5,344 bases of DNA from assembly GCA_027346205.1 (NCBI GenBank), contig DAIESR010000216.1:1-5344 (forward strand), given 5' to 3'. The DNA comes from Beijerinckiaceae bacterium. Its GTDB lineage: Bacteria > Pseudomonadota > Alphaproteobacteria > Rhizobiales > Beijerinckiaceae. Below the pieces are notes generated by a model. It was given only the letters and a program-made list of their open reading frames with translations. It was not told the DNA's origin and did not search any database. This document shows positions 4,555 through 5,344 of this stretch, piece by piece. The position numbers and the translations under genes were made by a program. Numbering within the stretch: the stretch's first letter is position 1; every line of letters starts with the position of its first letter.

Positions 4555-5344
4555 TTACGCCGGCAGCGCCTCATGCGGCACGCCGTCGAGCAGACGCTGC
4601 GCTTCCGCCGCGCCTTCCGGGATATGCTGACCCCATTGATTCCAGAAGAAAGGCGTGGCCGCCTCGGCACATTGGTCGCGCAGCGCGCGCGCCCAATCCG
4701 GATGACAGGCGGTCGCCTTCGCGCCAGTCTCCCCACCAGCCACGACCCAATCGAGCCTCGGGCCTGAACCCGCGGGCTTGAGCCAGGTACCAAATTTGAG
4801 ATCGAGCTTTTCCAGCAAAGGCTCGGCGGCGATGAAGCGCAGCGCCGCCGGTGTTTCGAGCAGAAGCGGAATGCGGCGATCCGCCTCCTTCTGATTCTCG
4901 GCCGTCACGCCAAGCCAGACATTGGCCAGCGGCCAGGCGGGGGCCTCATGCGGCGTGCCCGGCGCAAGCACGTCCATGGCTTTGGCGATTCGGCCCGGTG
5001 TCGCAGGGTCGGCCATATAGGGTTGCGCTGTCTTCGGCCGCTTGGTGAGCACAAGAAAGACATGCTGCGGCGCAAGCGCCATGACCGCGAAGATTTGGTC
5101 GATGACCACATTGTCAAGTGATTCATGGAAGACATCGGACAATGAATTGACGAAAATGCGGCGGCTTTCTTCCCATCCGAGCGGCAGAGAAAGCCGATCC
5201 TCGCGCAATTCGATTTTGCCGGACCAGCCGGAGGCGTCGGCAAAGCCATGGCCCCAGCCGCCCGGCTGCGCATTGGCTGCGGTAAGAGCTTCCGCATAGC
5301 AATGCTTGCAAGCGGCGCTTTTGCGGGTGCAGCCGACAAGCGGG
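4555..5344 (-). CDS. DUF5131 (phage Gp37/Gp68-like) three-cysteine protein, 5' partial
   Basis: The minus-strand frame is open to the right edge; 262 residues are visible from the first whole codon at 5343. The protein begins PLVGCTRKSAACKHCYAE, which matches the family N-terminus, so probably only some 15-25 residues are missing. Three cysteines (residues 5, 12 and 15, C-x6-C-x2-C) recall a radical-SAM-like metal site, although the spacing is not the classic CxxxCxxC; that link is inference. Further family blocks are RRIFVNSLSDVFHE, VFLVLTKRP, NVWLGVTAENQ, RFIAAEPLLEKLDL, LDWVVAGGETG and PFFWNQWGQH near the C-terminus. The family is known from phages and bacterial chromosomes, and its biochemical role is not established. 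It converges on the 105-residue gene and its upstream neighbour lies outside the window. A TTG at 5208 would remove the cysteines and is not the start. Confidence 0.88.
   Translation of the reverse strand, partial: PLVGCTRKSAACKHCYAEALTAANAQPGGWGHGFADASGWSGKIELREDRLSLPLGWEESRRIFVNSLSDVFHESLDNVVIDQIFAVMALAPQHVFLVLTKRPKTAQPYMADPATPGRIAKAMDVLAPGTPHEAPAWPLANVWLGVTAENQKEADRRIPLLLETPAALRFIAAEPLLEKLDLKFGTWLKPAGSGPRLDWVVAGGETGAKATACHPDWARALRDQCAEAATPFFWNQWGQHIPEGAAEAQRLLDGVPHEALPA

Noticed and set aside
4555..5208. Shorter DUF5131 gene starting at TTG 5208
   Set aside because: The frame continues to the window edge and the upstream part encodes the family's conserved three-cysteine N-terminus, so the TTG is internal.
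4459..5344. Prophage or mobile element boundary
   Set aside because: DUF5131 proteins occur in phages, but no integrase, attachment-site duplication, tRNA or other phage gene is visible and base composition does not shift.

Overview
The window is ordinary chromosomal DNA from an alphaproteobacterium, most likely of the order Hyphomicrobiales (Rhizobiales). The evidence is its high GC content, the core gene block lgt / NDUFAF7-type methyltransferase / pgeF with a divergent UbiK/BMFP-family gene, and two short intergenic palindromic repeats of kinds common in that order. The genus cannot be fixed from the sequence. I see no tRNA, rRNA, CRISPR array, transposase or integrase.

Layout. Positions 3444 to 1 carry a minus-strand operon-like run: lgt (3444-2626), a MidA/NDUFAF7-family SAM-dependent methyltransferase (2629-1478), pgeF (1481-717) and, after an 84-base gap, a trypsin-like serine protease (632 to beyond base 1, C-terminus missing). 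The first three genes are joined by two 4-base ATGA overlaps. Positions 3445-3726 are a divergent intergenic region holding a hairpin in the presumed lgt leader, an AT-rich palindrome and a GATC-centred palindromic repeat. On the plus strand follow a UbiK/BMFP-family gene (3727-4026) and a small unrecognised gene (about 4141-4458). Positions 4459-4554 are a short convergent gap with a repeat element and a small hairpin. From 4555 to the right edge runs a minus-strand DUF5131 (phage Gp37/Gp68-like) gene with three cysteines near its N-terminus; its first residues lie outside the window.

How the genes may work together. Lgt performs the first step of lipoprotein maturation. PgeF is linked to quality control of peptidoglycan precursors. 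The methyltransferase family includes the complex I assembly factor NDUFAF7, and UbiK assists ubiquinone synthesis, so the core block mixes envelope and respiratory-chain upkeep. The protease and the 105-residue protein have no assigned role. The DUF5131 gene is the one part with an accessory, phage-associated flavour.

I did not find a convincing new multi-gene system. The items most worth a second look are the DUF5131 gene and its unseen upstream neighbour, the protease at the end of the lgt run, the small unrecognised protein, and the stacked palindromes between lgt and the UbiK-like gene.
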